DNA of 64,000 bases from CADEDH01 sp963732695 (GTDB lineage: Bacteria > Actinomycetota > Acidimicrobiia > Acidimicrobiales > SZUA-35), in the NCBI GenBank assembly GCA_963732695.1, contig CAVTAP010000004.1, forward strand, positions 310,001 to 374,000, given 5' to 3'. Position numbers and translations under genes: made by a program. Below the pieces are notes generated by a model, which saw only the letters and a program-made list of their open reading frames with translations, searched no databases and was not told where the DNA came from. Below, piece by piece: positions 18,111 to 31,348 of this stretch; position 1 is the stretch's first letter, and every line of letters starts with the position of its first letter.

Positions 18111-18794
18111 TCAGCCGGCGGTGGCGGCGATCACGGCCTGCACGGCGGCGGCCACCGTGTCGGGGGCCTTGGCGTGGACCATGTGGCCCATGTCGGGCAC
18201 CACCACCTCGTGGACCACGTTGAGGTACTTGCGGAACACGGCGGCCGACGCCACGAACTGCTTGTCGCGCTCGCCAACCACCACCGCCACCGGCACCGTG
18301 ATCTCGGCCAGCCGGTCCATCACCATGGAGTCGACGTGCTTGGAGATCTCGCCCACCCCGTCGGGCAGCTCAGGTCGCTTGGCCGTCATGGCGTCGATCC
18401 CCACGTTCCACTGGGCCAGGCTGTCGGGATTCCGGAACCCGGGCCCGCCGGCCACCATCACCAGGCCGGCCACCTCGTCGGGGTGCCCGATGGCGTAGGC
18501 CAGCGACAGGTAGCCGCCGAGCGAGTGCCCGGCCAGCACCGCCGGTCGGCCGGCCACGTCGAGCATCCGGCCCAGGTCGGCCAGGGCGTAGCTGCGGCCG
18601 TACTGCCCGACGGGTGCGGGGTCGGACCCCCCGTGGCCCCGCAGGTCCCAGTACAGGCTGCGGGCCTGCCCGCCCAGGGCGGCCACCGCCCCGGCCCACA
18701 CGTCGCCGGTGTTGAGGAAGCCGTGGGTGAACACCACCGGGGTGCCCTCTCCCTCGACGTGGTGGTGCAGCTGCAGCTCGGGGCCGGTCGTCAT
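18111..18794 (-). CDS. Alpha/beta hydrolase
   Basis: ATG at 18794 gives 227 residues. Features include the oxyanion region VVFTHGFLNTGDVW, DLRGHGGSDP, the nucleophile elbow AGHSLGGYLS, the acid in VGERDKQF and the histidine in PDMGHMVHAKAP. This is a complete triad and a normal small-hydrolase length. TAGCGT lies eight bases upstream of the ATG. It follows the CoA-transferase gene on the same strand, separated by 168 bases, and could hydrolyse an ester or thioester in the same catabolic route; that is inference. Confidence 0.85.
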   Translation of the reverse strand: MTTGPELQLHHHVEGEGTPVVFTHGFLNTGDVWAGAVAALGGQARSLYWDLRGHGGSDPAPVGQYGRSYALADLGRMLDVAGRPAVLAGHSLGGYLSLAYAIGHPDEVAGLVMVAGGPGFRNPDSLAQWNVGIDAMTAKRPELPDGVGEISKHVDSMVMDRLAEITVPVAVVVGERDKQFVASAAVFRKYLNVVHEVVVPDMGHMVHAKAPDTVAAAVQAVIAATAG

Positions 18795-18913
18795 GGCCCC
18801 GAACGCTACCGGCACCGCCCCGCCCGAGTGAAGCTCGCGCCCCGCCCCCGTCCCTCGATCTCGGTGCACCGGGCGCCACCAGCGGTTCGCTCTGCACCGA
18901 GCCGTGGTGCCCC

Positions 18914-18975
18914 ACACACCCGGTGCGCCAGGCGCCACCGGCGGTGTCCTACACACCCGGTGCGCCAGGCGCCAC
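18914..18975. repeat. 25-bp direct repeat in a 285-bp intergenic region
   Basis: ACACACCCGGTGCGCCAGGC plus five more bases occurs at 18914-18938 and again, identical, at 18951-18975. Degenerate GGTGCGNCAGGCGCCA copies flank it (18867-19010). The region 18795-19079 has no credible gene. It consists mainly of these GGCGCC-rich repeats and the upstream sequence of the hydrolase gene. Confidence 0.75.
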
Positions 18976-19079
18976 GCTCTGGTGCGACAGGCGCCAGGGG
19001 CGGTTCGCTGTGCGCCGAGAACCGACGGACCGGCACCGTACCGGCGGGCGGGCCATACGGGGGGCGGTTCCGCTACGGC

Positions 19080-20178
19080 TCAGCTACGGGGTTCGACCAG
19101 GCGCCAGTCGTCGGAGCCGGGGGCGTAGCGGTCGCGGAAGTCGGGGTCGTAGGCCCCGGCCACCGGGGCCACCTGACCCATCGCCGCCTGCCAGGCCTCG
19201 ATGATCCGGTCCTCCTGGGCGTAGTCGAACGGGTCCTGCAGCCGCATCTCCTGGGTGCTGCCCCGCACGACAGGGTTCTCGGCCAGGTACCGGGCCGTGA
19301 TCCCGATCGCCTCCACCGGCGGCACCAGATCCCGGTAGCCGAGATCGGTCAGGATGGCGTCCACCCCCGTGAACTTGTGCAGCGTGGTCTCGGCGTTGAG
19401 GAACGGCCGGGCCGGGGCGGCCAGCTCGGCCGGCAGGTTGACGATCTCGATCTCGCACTCCAGGGCCCGGGCGATCACCTCGATCGTCTGGCGGGCGGTC
19501 AGCGTCACCTCGTCGCCCACGTTGTAGGCCTTCCCGGCGGCGGCGTCGGGATGGAGGGCCGAGAGCGACACGGCGTGGCCCACGTTGGGCCCGTAGCCGG
19601 CCGTCCGCAGCGTCAGGCCCGCCGTCGGCCACGATGAACCGGCGCCGACCGTCGAGCAGGCGGCGCACGATCAGCCACTCCCGGGGGTTGATCTGGCCCG
19701 GCCCGTAGATCAGGGGATAGCGGAACAGGGTGCCCTCGGGGTGGCAGCTGAAGAACACGTCTTCGGTGGCCACGATGCGTGCCACCTTCACGTTGTCGTC
19801 GTCCACCGCCCGCTCCGCCGTCTCCCGCACCGGCACCAGCATCCCGGGCGGCCAGTTCGTCTGGGGCAGGGCGAAGCCCTTGTAGGCCGGCACCCCACCC
19901 ACGGCCACCATCCGCCCGCACCGGCCCTGGAAGAAGCGGGCCAGGTCGCGCAGCCGCCCGTACATGGCAAACACCAGGTCGAAGGTGCGCCCGCCGAGGG
20001 CGGCCTCCACCTGGGCCACGTCGAAGGGGTCGGTGTGGATGTGCTCCACGTGGGCGGGGATGGCGTCGACCTCGTGGCGGCCGGTGTGGAGGATCGACAC
20101 CGTATGGCCCTGCTCGATGAGCCCGTTGACCAGATGGGGCCCGGTGGGCCCCGTCCCCCCTATGACAAGAACCTGCAT
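19080..20178 (-). CDS. NAD-dependent epimerase/dehydratase-like protein, one frameshift
   Basis: ATG at 20178 opens with the Rossmann motif VLVIGGTGPTGPHLVNGL. The atypical-SDR pattern continues with HTGRHEVDAIPAHV, GGVPAYKGF and FRYPLIYGPGQINPREW. An extra G near 19615 shifts the frame; removal gives ADGGLTLRTAGYGPNVGHAV and a 365-residue protein ending at 19080. NAD(P) binding is clear; the substrate is not. It is flanked by a 285-base repeat region downstream and by the divergent acyl-CoA dehydrogenase-like gene. Confidence 0.8.
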
Positions 20179-20270
20179 GGTCGCTTACCCTACTGAGACG
20201 TTCGGGAGGGGGACAGCTGCCGTGCCCCGCGGCGAGCGCCAACCCGGCAGCGCACGAGAGGCAGGCCCGC

Positions 20271-21479
20271 ATGAGCACCGGTACCGAGGCCCCGGCCACC
20301 GCCCACCCCGACTACCCGGCCGACCCGCTGGCCGCGGCCCGGGCCATGGCGCCGCTGGTGGCGGCCCACCAGGCCGACATCGACGCCAAGCGATGCCTGC
20401 CCGAACCGGTGGTGGACGCCATGCGGGCCACCGGCATCCTGCGGGCCGCCGTCCCAACCGACCTCGGTGGCCCGTTCATGAGCCCCGAGATCCAGGTGCG
20501 GGTGGTGGAGGAGCTGTCGCGCCAGGACGGCTCGGTGGGCTGGTGCGCCATGATCGCCTCGGCCGGTTCCTACGCCAACGGATTCCTCGCCCCGGAGACG
20601 GCGGCCCGCTGGTTCGGCCCGTGGGACTCGTGCCTGGCCGGCCAGATCGCCCCCAGCGGCTCGGCGGTGAAAGAGCCCGGCGGGTACCGGGTGACGGGCC
20701 GCTTCCGCTTCGCCTCGGGCAGCGGCCACGCCTCGTTCCTGATCGCCGGCTGCCTGGTGCACGACGCCGATGGCAGCCCGGTGCGCACCGAATCGGGCCG
20801 GCCCGAGATGCGCTCGGTGATCCTGCCCAAGGAGCAGTGCACGATCATCGACACCTGGCACACCACCGGCCTGTGGGGCACCGGCTCCAACGACTACACG
20901 ATCGACGCCGTGTTCGTTGCCGAGGAGGACAGTTGGGATCCGGCCGGCCAGATGCGCCGCTCGGAGCCCATGTTCCGTTATCCGCCCCTGTTCCTCCTGC
21001 CCCACGCCGGGGTGCCGCTGGGGATCGCCCGCACCGCCATCGACACCGTGCTGGGTCTGGCCGACGACAAGCCCCTGATGCCGGGGGCGGCCAAGACGGC
21101 CAAGACCAGGGTGCTGGCCGACGACGAGGCGGCCCAGGAGGCCATCACCGTGGCCGAGGTCAAGCTCGCCGCATCCCGGGCCCTGACCTACGAGATCATC
21201 GACGAGCTGTGGGCCACCCTGCAGGCGGGGGAGCGGGTGTCACCCCGGCTCCGGGCCATGTACCGCTCGATGATGGTGTGGACCCATCAGACGGGCAAGG
21301 AGATCGTGCTGTCGATGTACGACACGGCGTCGGGATCGTCGATCTACCGGGAGAGCCCGCTCGACCGGTGCGTGCGCGACATCCTCACCGCCTGCCAGCA
21401 CCGGATGGTTCATCCCAAGCTGTACCGGCCCGCGGGGCGCCTGCTGCTGGGCCGCAACTCGGGCGACCCGATGCTGTGA
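20271..21479 (+). CDS. Acyl-CoA dehydrogenase-fold flavoprotein (HsaA/class D monooxygenase-like)
   Basis: ATG at 20271 follows AGAGGCAGG. The 402-residue protein has the acyl-CoA dehydrogenase fold but resembles the two-component flavin hydroxylase subgroup: QDGSVGWCAMIASAG near the N-terminal helices, RFRFASGSGHASFLIAG in the middle barrel, and a C-terminal helical domain with RDILTACQHRMVHPK. True dehydrogenases have a catalytic Glu that is not evident here. It may therefore be a reduced-flavin-dependent oxygenase needing a separate reductase, which is not encoded nearby. Confidence 0.8.
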   Translation: MSTGTEAPATAHPDYPADPLAAARAMAPLVAAHQADIDAKRCLPEPVVDAMRATGILRAAVPTDLGGPFMSPEIQVRVVEELSRQDGSVGWCAMIASAGSYANGFLAPETAARWFGPWDSCLAGQIAPSGSAVKEPGGYRVTGRFRFASGSGHASFLIAGCLVHDADGSPVRTESGRPEMRSVILPKEQCTIIDTWHTTGLWGTGSNDYTIDAVFVAEEDSWDPAGQMRRSEPMFRYPPLFLLPHAGVPLGIARTAIDTVLGLADDKPLMPGAAKTAKTRVLADDEAAQEAITVAEVKLAASRALTYEIIDELWATLQAGERVSPRLRAMYRSMMVWTHQTGKEIVLSMYDTASGSSIYRESPLDRCVRDILTACQHRMVHPKLYRPAGRLLLGRNSGDPML

Positions 21480-21483
21480 ACCG

Positions 21484-22278
21484 TCAGTTCTTGCGGCTGT
21501 CGATGAGACGGCGGCGAAAGCGGCGCATGCCGCCCAGCCACCGGTCGTAGTCGCTGGCCTTACGCTGGAAGTAGGTGAGCACGTCGGGGTGGGGGAGCAC
21601 CAGGAACCGTTCCTCCCGGAGCGTCTGGATCACCACCTCGGCCAGCTCCTCGGGCTCCAGCACCCCATCCTGGCTGGCCTGGCCACCACCGCGGCCGAAA
21701 GCGGCCGCCGGCACGATGTTGGTCCGCACCGCCTGGGGGCACAGGCACGACACCTTGATCCCCTTGTCGCCGTAGTTGATGTACAACCACTCGGCCAGGG
21801 CCACCGCGGCGTGCTTCGACACGGCGTAGGGCCCCGAGTCCATCTGGGTCAGCAGGCCGGCGGCCGACGCCGTGTTCAGCAGGTAGCCCTCGCCCCGGGC
21901 CACCATCGAGGGCAGCACGGCCCGGGCGGCGTAGAGGTGCGACCACACGTGCACGTCCATCATCCGCAGCCAGTCCTCGTTCGGGAGGTCGATCCCGCCT
22001 CCCTGGGCGTAGCCGGCGTTCGACACCAGCAGGTCGATCGGGCCGTGCCGCTCCTCGGTCTGGTGCACCAGGGCGGCCACCGCCGCCTCGTCGGCCACGT
22101 CCAGGGCGGCCGAGGTGGCCACCGCCCCGATGCCGGCGGCCACCTCGGCCGCCCGGTCGGCGTCGAGGTCGGCCACCACCACCGCCGTGGCCCCCTCGGC
22201 GGCGAACCGCTCGGCCAGGGCCTTGCCGATGCCGCTACCGGCCCCCGTGATCAGCGTGACTTTCCCGTTGAGCTCCAC
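21484..22278 (-). CDS. Short-chain dehydrogenase/reductase
   Basis: A GTG at 22278 is preferred because TACCGT lies seven bases upstream; 264 residues result. The classical SDR motifs are TLITGAGSGIGKAL, NAG (LLVSNAGYAQ), a serine (LLNTASAAG) and YAVSKHA. The C-terminal tail FRRRLIDSRKN is basic. An NAD(P)-dependent alcohol/ketone oxidoreductase is likely; the substrate is unknown. It is transcribed divergently from the amidohydrolase, and three copies of a 14-base operator-like repeat lie between them. It is convergent with the preceding flavoprotein gene. Confidence 0.88.
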   Translation of the reverse strand: MELNGKVTLITGAGSGIGKALAERFAAEGATAVVVADLDADRAAEVAAGIGAVATSAALDVADEAAVAALVHQTEERHGPIDLLVSNAGYAQGGGIDLPNEDWLRMMDVHVWSHLYAARAVLPSMVARGEGYLLNTASAAGLLTQMDSGPYAVSKHAAVALAEWLYINYGDKGIKVSCLCPQAVRTNIVPAAAFGRGGGQASQDGVLEPEELAEVVIQTLREERFLVLPHPDVLTYFQRKASDYDRWLGGMRRFRRRLIDSRKN

Positions 22279-22310
22279 GGCGGCCACGGTAGACGCCAAG
22301 CGGTCACCGG

Positions 22311-22352
22311 CCGAACTTGTTCGCCCGAACTTGTCCGCCCGAACTTGTTCGC
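22311..22352. promoter_or_regulatory. Triple tandem operator-like repeat
   Basis: Three consecutive 14-base units CCGAACTTGTTCGC (middle unit GTCC instead of GTTC) each contain the palindrome CGAAC-TT-GTTCG. They sit between the divergent SDR and amidohydrolase promoters, 33 bases upstream of the SDR start. A regulator with palindromic half-sites, possibly TetR-like, could bind cooperatively. No regulator gene is adjacent. Confidence 0.65.
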
Positions 22353-22357
22353 CCAAT

Positions 22358-22386
22358 CTGACGACCGCGAAGAGCCGCAGTATTGT
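22358..22386 (+). promoter_or_regulatory. Promoter for the amidohydrolase operon
   Basis: CTGACG (22358-22363), 17 bases, TATTGT (22381-22386) resemble a housekeeping promoter. It is directly next to the triple repeat and 45 bases before the ATG. Confidence 0.5.
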
Positions 22387-22430
22387 TTGAGACACTAATC
22401 ACCCGACGTTGACAGGGGGGCCAGCCAACC

Positions 22431-24167
22431 ATGGCCAGCTATGACATCCACATCAAGGGCGGCACGATCGTCGACGGCACCCGTACGCCGCGGTTCCGCA
22501 GCGATCTCTGGATCAAGGACGGCAAGATCGCCAAGATCGGCGGTCGGGCCGACGGCGAGTCGGCCCAGGTGATCGATGCCGACGGCCTGATCGTGGCCCC
22601 CGGCTTCGTGGACCTCCACACCCACTACGACGCCCAGATCCGCTGGGATCCGTGGTGCACGATCTCCGGTTACCACGGCGTGACCAGTGTGGTGCTGGGC
22701 AACTGCGGTTTCGGCTTCGTGCCGGTGAAGCCCGACTTCCAGGACCGCTCGATGCTCACGATGACCCGCACCGAGGCCATCCCGTACGAGTCGATGAAGC
22801 AGGGTATGAAGTGGGACTGGGAGACCGTCCCCGAGTACCTCGACTCGCTCGACCGCTCGCCGCTCGGCGTGAACTGCATCCAGTACATGCCCACCGCCTC
22901 GCTCATGACCTACGTGATGGGCCTGGAGAAGGCCAAGGCGGGCGAACCGGCCAGCGCGGCCGAGAAGGCCGAGATGAAGCGCATCCTGGCCGAGGGCATG
23001 GACGCCGGCCTGTGCGGCTTCTCCATCCAGCGCCTGGGTGAGAACTCGGTGCAGGGCGACTACGACGGCTCGCCCATGGTCACCGACATCATGCACGACG
23101 AAGACATCCTGGCTCTGGCCGAGGTGCTGGCCGAGCGCGACGAGGGCTTCATCCAGATCACCCAGGGCACCGGCGACATCAAGGCCGACCTGGCCTTCCT
23201 CGAGCAGCTGGCCGCCGTGGCCCGTCGACCGATCCTGCACAACGCCGTGGCCCCGTCCCGTAAGAACCCCGAGGTCCACCGCCGCCCGCTGCGCTGGGTC
23301 GACAAGTGCCGGGAGCAGGGCCTGCCCATCTACGCCCAGTGCGGCACCGGCCGGGCCGGGTTCGCCTTCACCCTGGAGCACTGGAACCTGTACGACGCCT
23401 CCCCCGCCTGGCGGGCCGTGACCACCGGCACGAAGGAGGAGAAGATGGCCAAGATGCAGGATCCCGAGCTGCGGGAAGCCCTGATCGCCGAGGCCGAAGA
23501 GGCCGACCGGCGCCTTCAGGTCATCCAGGCCGGTGTGGGCGGCGACCCCAAGGGCCTGATCATCCAGGGCGTCAACCGCCAGGCCGACCTCCAGCAGTAC
23601 GTGGGTCGCTCGGTGGGCGAGATCGCCGAGGCCGAGGGCAAGAACCCGATCGAGGTCATGCTCGACCTGTCGCTCAAGGGCGACCTGAACGTCGAGTTCC
23701 TCGGCCCCGACAAGGGCTCGAACGCCGACTTCATGGCCGAGATGATGAACGACTCGCCCTACGCCATCCCCGGCGTGTCCGACGGCGGTGCCCACACCAA
23801 GTTCTTCACCGGCGGCTCCTACACCACCGACTTCCTCACCTGGCTGGTGCGGGACGAGGGAAAGGTGACCCTGGAGGAGGCCCACTTCCGGCTGTCGAAC
23901 CTGCCGGCCAAGGCCGCCGGGTTCCGCGACCGGGGCACCCTCGAAGAGGGCCGGGCAGCCGACGTGGTGATCTACGAGCTCGAGGAGCTGGCCATCGATC
24001 CGCCGTGGATCGGGTCGGTCGAGTACGACCTCCCCGGCGGTGAGTGGCGGCGGATCCAGCGGGCCAAGGGCTACGACAAGATCATCGTCAACGGCGTGGT
24101 CACCTTCGACAACGGCGAGTGCACCGGCGACACGCCGGGCAAGCTGCTCCGCCACGGCAAGGCTTGA
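22431..24167 (+). CDS. N-acyl-D-amino-acid deacylase-like amidohydrolase
   Basis: The 578-residue metal-dependent hydrolase has the N-terminal beta-sandwich (IHIKGGTIVDGTRTPRF), the HxH metal motif VDLHTHYDAQI, GNCGFGFVPV, and the late SDGGAHTKFF segment with a catalytic aspartate. A further beta strand (ADVVIYELEEL) closes the fold. This matches D-aminoacylase/N-acyl-D-glutamate deacylase-type proteins; the natural substrate may be a cyclic amide or an N-acyl compound. A TTGA overlap couples it to the downstream CoA-transferase, suggesting a shared catabolic path for an acyl acid. Confidence 0.87.
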   Translation: MASYDIHIKGGTIVDGTRTPRFRSDLWIKDGKIAKIGGRADGESAQVIDADGLIVAPGFVDLHTHYDAQIRWDPWCTISGYHGVTSVVLGNCGFGFVPVKPDFQDRSMLTMTRTEAIPYESMKQGMKWDWETVPEYLDSLDRSPLGVNCIQYMPTASLMTYVMGLEKAKAGEPASAAEKAEMKRILAEGMDAGLCGFSIQRLGENSVQGDYDGSPMVTDIMHDEDILALAEVLAERDEGFIQITQGTGDIKADLAFLEQLAAVARRPILHNAVAPSRKNPEVHRRPLRWVDKCREQGLPIYAQCGTGRAGFAFTLEHWNLYDASPAWRAVTTGTKEEKMAKMQDPELREALIAEAEEADRRLQVIQAGVGGDPKGLIIQGVNRQADLQQYVGRSVGEIAEAEGKNPIEVMLDLSLKGDLNVEFLGPDKGSNADFMAEMMNDSPYAIPGVSDGGAHTKFFTGGSYTTDFLTWLVRDEGKVTLEEAHFRLSNLPAKAAGFRDRGTLEEGRAADVVIYELEELAIDPPWIGSVEYDLPGGEWRRIQRAKGYDKIIVNGVVTFDNGECTGDTPGKLLRHGKA

Positions 24168-25399
24168 GCCCGGCGCCGAACGGCGAGGCTTCTCAGCACG
24201 ACGGCATCGACGATCCGGCCCCCCTTGCGGGGGTCCGGGTCGTCGAGATGTCGATGTACGTCCAGGGCCCGGTCTGTGGCCTGACCCTGGCCAGCCTGGG
24301 GGCCGACGTCATCAAGATCGAACAGGTCGGTCAGGAAGACGTGATGCGGGGGTTCTCCTCGCTCTTCGGCGTCACCCTGGATGACCGGGGCAAGGAGTGG
24401 ATCTACGCCTCGCTCAACCGCAACAAGCGGTCGCTGGCCCTCGACGTCACGTCGGAGGCGGGGCGCCCGGTGTTCGAGCGGCTGATCGAGCAGGCCGACG
24501 TGTTCATCTCCAACATGCGGGAGTCGGCGCTGGCCAAGCACGGCGCCGATCCGGAGACCCTGCACCGGATCAACCCCCGGCTGGTCTACGCCCGGGGGGC
24601 CGGGTTCGGCATCCGGGGGCCTCTGGCCGACGACCCGTGCCAGGACACCGTGGGCATGGCCTACGGCGGGTTCATGGACGCCACGGCCAACGGTGACACC
24701 CCGAACTACCCGCCGGGGTCGATGAGCGACGTGCTCACCGGCACCACCATGGCCTCCGGGGTCATGGCCGGGCTGGTGAAGCGGGGGATCACGGGCAAGG
24801 GCTGTGTGGTCGGGACATCCCAGGTGCAGTCGCTCCTGTGGCTCCAGCTGCAGGGCGTGGGCCTGGCCGCCACCACCGGTCAGCGGATGGAGCGGTTCGC
24901 CCCCGACGCCACCACCAACCCGCTGTTCACCGTGTACCCCACCAGCAACGGCTGGCTGGCCATCGCCTGCCTGCGGGCCGACCACTGGCGGGCCCTGGCC
25001 GCCGCCATGGGGCTCGACTGGATGCTGGAGGACCCACGGTTCGCCCGGTTCGGCGATCTGATCCGCAACCGCGACGAGTTCCGGCCGCTGTTCAGCGAGC
25101 ATCTGGCCACCGACACCACCGACCACTGGTGGCAGATCCTGCGCAACGCCGGGATCTGGTCGTCGCCGGTGCGGCGGCTGGAGGAGCTGGCGAACGACGA
25201 GCACGTGCTGGCCAACGAGTACCTCGTCACCTACGACGACGGGTTCGTGGGTCCGCCGGCACCGTTCGAGATCGACGGCTACCGGGGCGCTCGGGGCTTG
25301 GCCGCCGAGTACAGCGAACACACCGACGAGATCCTGTCCGAGCTGGGCTACAGCGAAGACGAGATCGTCATGCTACGGGCCGATTCAGCCATCTGGTAG
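24164..25399 (+). CDS. CaiB/BaiF family CoA-transferase
   Basis: The TTG at 24164 overlaps the upstream stop by four bases (TTGA), giving 411 residues, the usual length for a family III CoA-transferase. Motifs: LAGVRVVEMSMYVQGPVCGL, GADVIKIEQ, SLNRNKRSLALDV, the GGFMDATA region and HTDEILSELGYSEDEI at the C-terminus. It transfers CoA between carboxylic acids. Operon partner of the amidohydrolase. A strong intrinsic terminator follows. Confidence 0.92.
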   Translation: MSPAPNGEASQHDGIDDPAPLAGVRVVEMSMYVQGPVCGLTLASLGADVIKIEQVGQEDVMRGFSSLFGVTLDDRGKEWIYASLNRNKRSLALDVTSEAGRPVFERLIEQADVFISNMRESALAKHGADPETLHRINPRLVYARGAGFGIRGPLADDPCQDTVGMAYGGFMDATANGDTPNYPPGSMSDVLTGTTMASGVMAGLVKRGITGKGCVVGTSQVQSLLWLQLQGVGLAATTGQRMERFAPDATTNPLFTVYPTSNGWLAIACLRADHWRALAAAMGLDWMLEDPRFARFGDLIRNRDEFRPLFSEHLATDTTDHWWQILRNAGIWSSPVRRLEELANDEHVLANEYLVTYDDGFVGPPAPFEIDGYRGARGLAAEYSEHTDEILSELGYSEDEIVMLRADSAIW

Positions 25400-25406
25400 G
25401 AACGAG

Positions 25407-25443
25407 AACCGCGCTCCATCGGGCGGCCGGGAGCGCGGTTTTT
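25407..25443 (+). terminator. Rho-independent terminator after the CoA-transferase gene
   Basis: AACCGCGCTCC (25407-25417) pairs perfectly with GGAGCGCGGTT (25430-25440), with a 12-base loop and a T5 run at 25439-25443. It is the only hairpin with a classical T-run noticed in the window. Confidence 0.9.
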
Positions 25444-25534
25444 CGCGGTCCCCGCGCCGTCCACCACCCGGCAGGCCCCGGCCCGCGGTCTGCGCCCGAC
25501 CAACCGTGCAACGGAACTCGCGCCACGGCAGCCT

Positions 25535-25579
25535 TCTGCGTCACGTTGTCTACGAATTCCGCAGAGAACGTGACGCAGA
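25535..25579. repeat. Inverted repeat, 13-bp arms, 19-base loop
   Basis: TCTGCGTCACGTT (25535-25547) is exactly complementary to AACGTGACGCAGA (25567-25579). It lies in the 250-base gap between convergent CoA-transferase and icd genes, about 90 bases past the T-run terminator. The rest of the gap shows no gene. Confidence 0.85.
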
Positions 25580-25650
25580 TCGTGGACGGGGCGCGGTTTT
25601 CGTCGCGCAGAACGGGGCTGGGCTGGGGGCGGGGAGGCCGAGCCCGGGAC

Positions 25651-27894
<2,244 letters not shown>

Positions 27895-28054
27895 GGCAGG
27901 GGTTCTTCCTGGTCACCGGTTCAAGACTCGACGCGTTCGCCCCATCGCGGAGGTCGGGCGACACCGGTCCCCGGTTGGGCCCGCGACGTCGGTGCAAGAC
28001 TAGCCAACGAGTCGCCCTCCAGCGATCTCCGGGCCGACAATAAGCCACTGTTAC

Positions 28055-28082
28055 TTGACGTGACACGAGCAGATTGTAGAAT
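28055..28082 (+). promoter_or_regulatory. Promoter of boxCB
   Basis: TTGACG (28055-28060), 16 bases, TAGAAT (28077-28082) is the best sigma-70-type promoter seen here. Transcription should begin near 28089. That rules out the in-frame ATG at 28081 and supports the GTG at 28126, which has AGGGGA seven bases upstream. Confidence 0.75.
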
Positions 28083-28125
28083 GTCATCACCGACCCGACC
28101 AGCGCCAGAGAGCAGGGGACCCACC

Positions 28126-29863
<1,738 letters not shown>

Positions 29864-29881
29864 GCCCACTGGAGCCCTGAG

Positions 29882-31291
29882 ATGACCACCATCGACTACA
29901 ACGAGCGGATCCCCAACAACGTGAACCTGTCGGGCGACCGGCGGCTGCAACGGGCGCTGGAGCAGTGGCAGCCCAAGTTCGTCGACTGGTGGTGCGAGAT
30001 GGGCCCGGTCGAGTACCAGGATGCCGACGTGTTCCTGCGCACCGCGGTGTCGGTGGACCGCGACGGGTGGGCCCAGTTCGACTACGTGAAGATGCCCGAC
30101 TACCGGTGGGGCATCTTCCTGTCGGACCCCGAGCCCGACCGCCGGATCTCCTTCGGCGACGACAAGGGCCAGCCGGTGTGGCAGGAGGTGCCGGGCGAGC
30201 ATCGCAGCGACCTGCGACGCCTGATCGTGGTGCAGGGCGACACCGAACCGGCCTCGGTGGAACAGCAGCGCCACCTGTGCCGCACCGCCCCCAGCCTCTA
30301 CGACATGCGCAACCTGTTCCAGGTGAACGTGGAGGAGGGCCGGCACCTCTGGGCCATGGTCTACCTGCTCCAGGGCTTCTTCGGCCGTGACGGACGCGAC
30401 GAGGCCGACGCCATGCTCCAGCGCCACTCGGGCGACACCGACAACCCCCGGATCCTGGGCGCCTTCAACGAGCGCACGCCCGACTGGCTCTCGTTCTACT
30501 TCTTCACCTACTTCACCGACCGGGACGGCAAGTACCAGCTGGCGTCGCTGGCCGAGTCGTCGTTCGACCCGCTCGCCCGCACCTGCGACTTCATGCTGAA
30601 GGAGGAGGCCCACCACATGTTCGTGGGGGCCACCGGCATCGGCCGGGTGGCCCAGCGCACCGTGGAGCTGATGAAGGAGCACGACACCGACGACGTGCAT
30701 CCCTACGGTGGCATCAACATCGACACCCTCCAGCGGTACATGAACTTCCACTACTCGGTGTCGCTCGACCTGTTCGGCGCGGAGACGTCCACCAACGCCG
30801 CCAACTACTTCGCCGCCGGGCTCAAGGGCCGCTTCCAGGAGACCAGGCGCAACGACGACCACCAGCTCCACGGCGACAACCGCACGATCCTGACCGTCGA
30901 CGGCGGCCGGGTGGTGGAGCACGAGGTCAACTCGCTGGCCGCCATCAACGCCACCCTGCGCGACGACTACAGCGCCGACTGCGCCATCGGCCTGGAGCGC
31001 TGGAACCGGACCCTGGCCGCGGTGGGCGCCGAGCTGAAGCTGCCCCACGTCGGCTTCCACCGGGCGGTGGGGCAGTTCCGCGACGTGCACCTCGATCCCG
31101 ACGGCCAGGTGATCGACCAGGCCACGTGGGACACCAACGAGGCCCGCTGGCTCCCCACCGACGAGGACCGGGCCCACGTGGCCTCGCTGATGGTGCCGGT
31201 GACCGAGCCGGGCAAGATGGCCAACTGGATCGCCCCGCCGGCCCAGGGCATCGGCGGCCGCCCCGTCGACATGGCCTACGTTCGGGTGTAG
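29882..31291 (+). CDS. boxB: BoxB, benzoyl-CoA 2,3-epoxidase oxygenase subunit
   Basis: The 469-residue protein matches BoxB in length and pattern: NNVNLSGDRRLQRALEQWQP, WWCEMGP, DMRNLFQVNVEEGRHLWAMV and MLKEEAHHMFVGATGIGR, where the ExxH pairs are the diiron ligands. BoxB epoxidises benzoyl-CoA with O2 and electrons from a reductase (BoxA). No boxA or benzoate-CoA ligase gene is in the window, so another reductase may serve. The gene is intact and cotranscribed with boxC. ATG at 29882 with a short spacer after boxC. Confidence 0.95.
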   Translation: MTTIDYNERIPNNVNLSGDRRLQRALEQWQPKFVDWWCEMGPVEYQDADVFLRTAVSVDRDGWAQFDYVKMPDYRWGIFLSDPEPDRRISFGDDKGQPVWQEVPGEHRSDLRRLIVVQGDTEPASVEQQRHLCRTAPSLYDMRNLFQVNVEEGRHLWAMVYLLQGFFGRDGRDEADAMLQRHSGDTDNPRILGAFNERTPDWLSFYFFTYFTDRDGKYQLASLAESSFDPLARTCDFMLKEEAHHMFVGATGIGRVAQRTVELMKEHDTDDVHPYGGINIDTLQRYMNFHYSVSLDLFGAETSTNAANYFAAGLKGRFQETRRNDDHQLHGDNRTILTVDGGRVVEHEVNSLAAINATLRDDYSADCAIGLERWNRTLAAVGAELKLPHVGFHRAVGQFRDVHLDPDGQVIDQATWDTNEARWLPTDEDRAHVASLMVPVTEPGKMANWIAPPAQGIGGRPVDMAYVRV

Positions 31292-31348
31292 CGGCGCAAT
31301 CGCCCAGAGCTAAAGCGCTCCCGCTCTCGCTCCGTTGAACGGGGCGAG

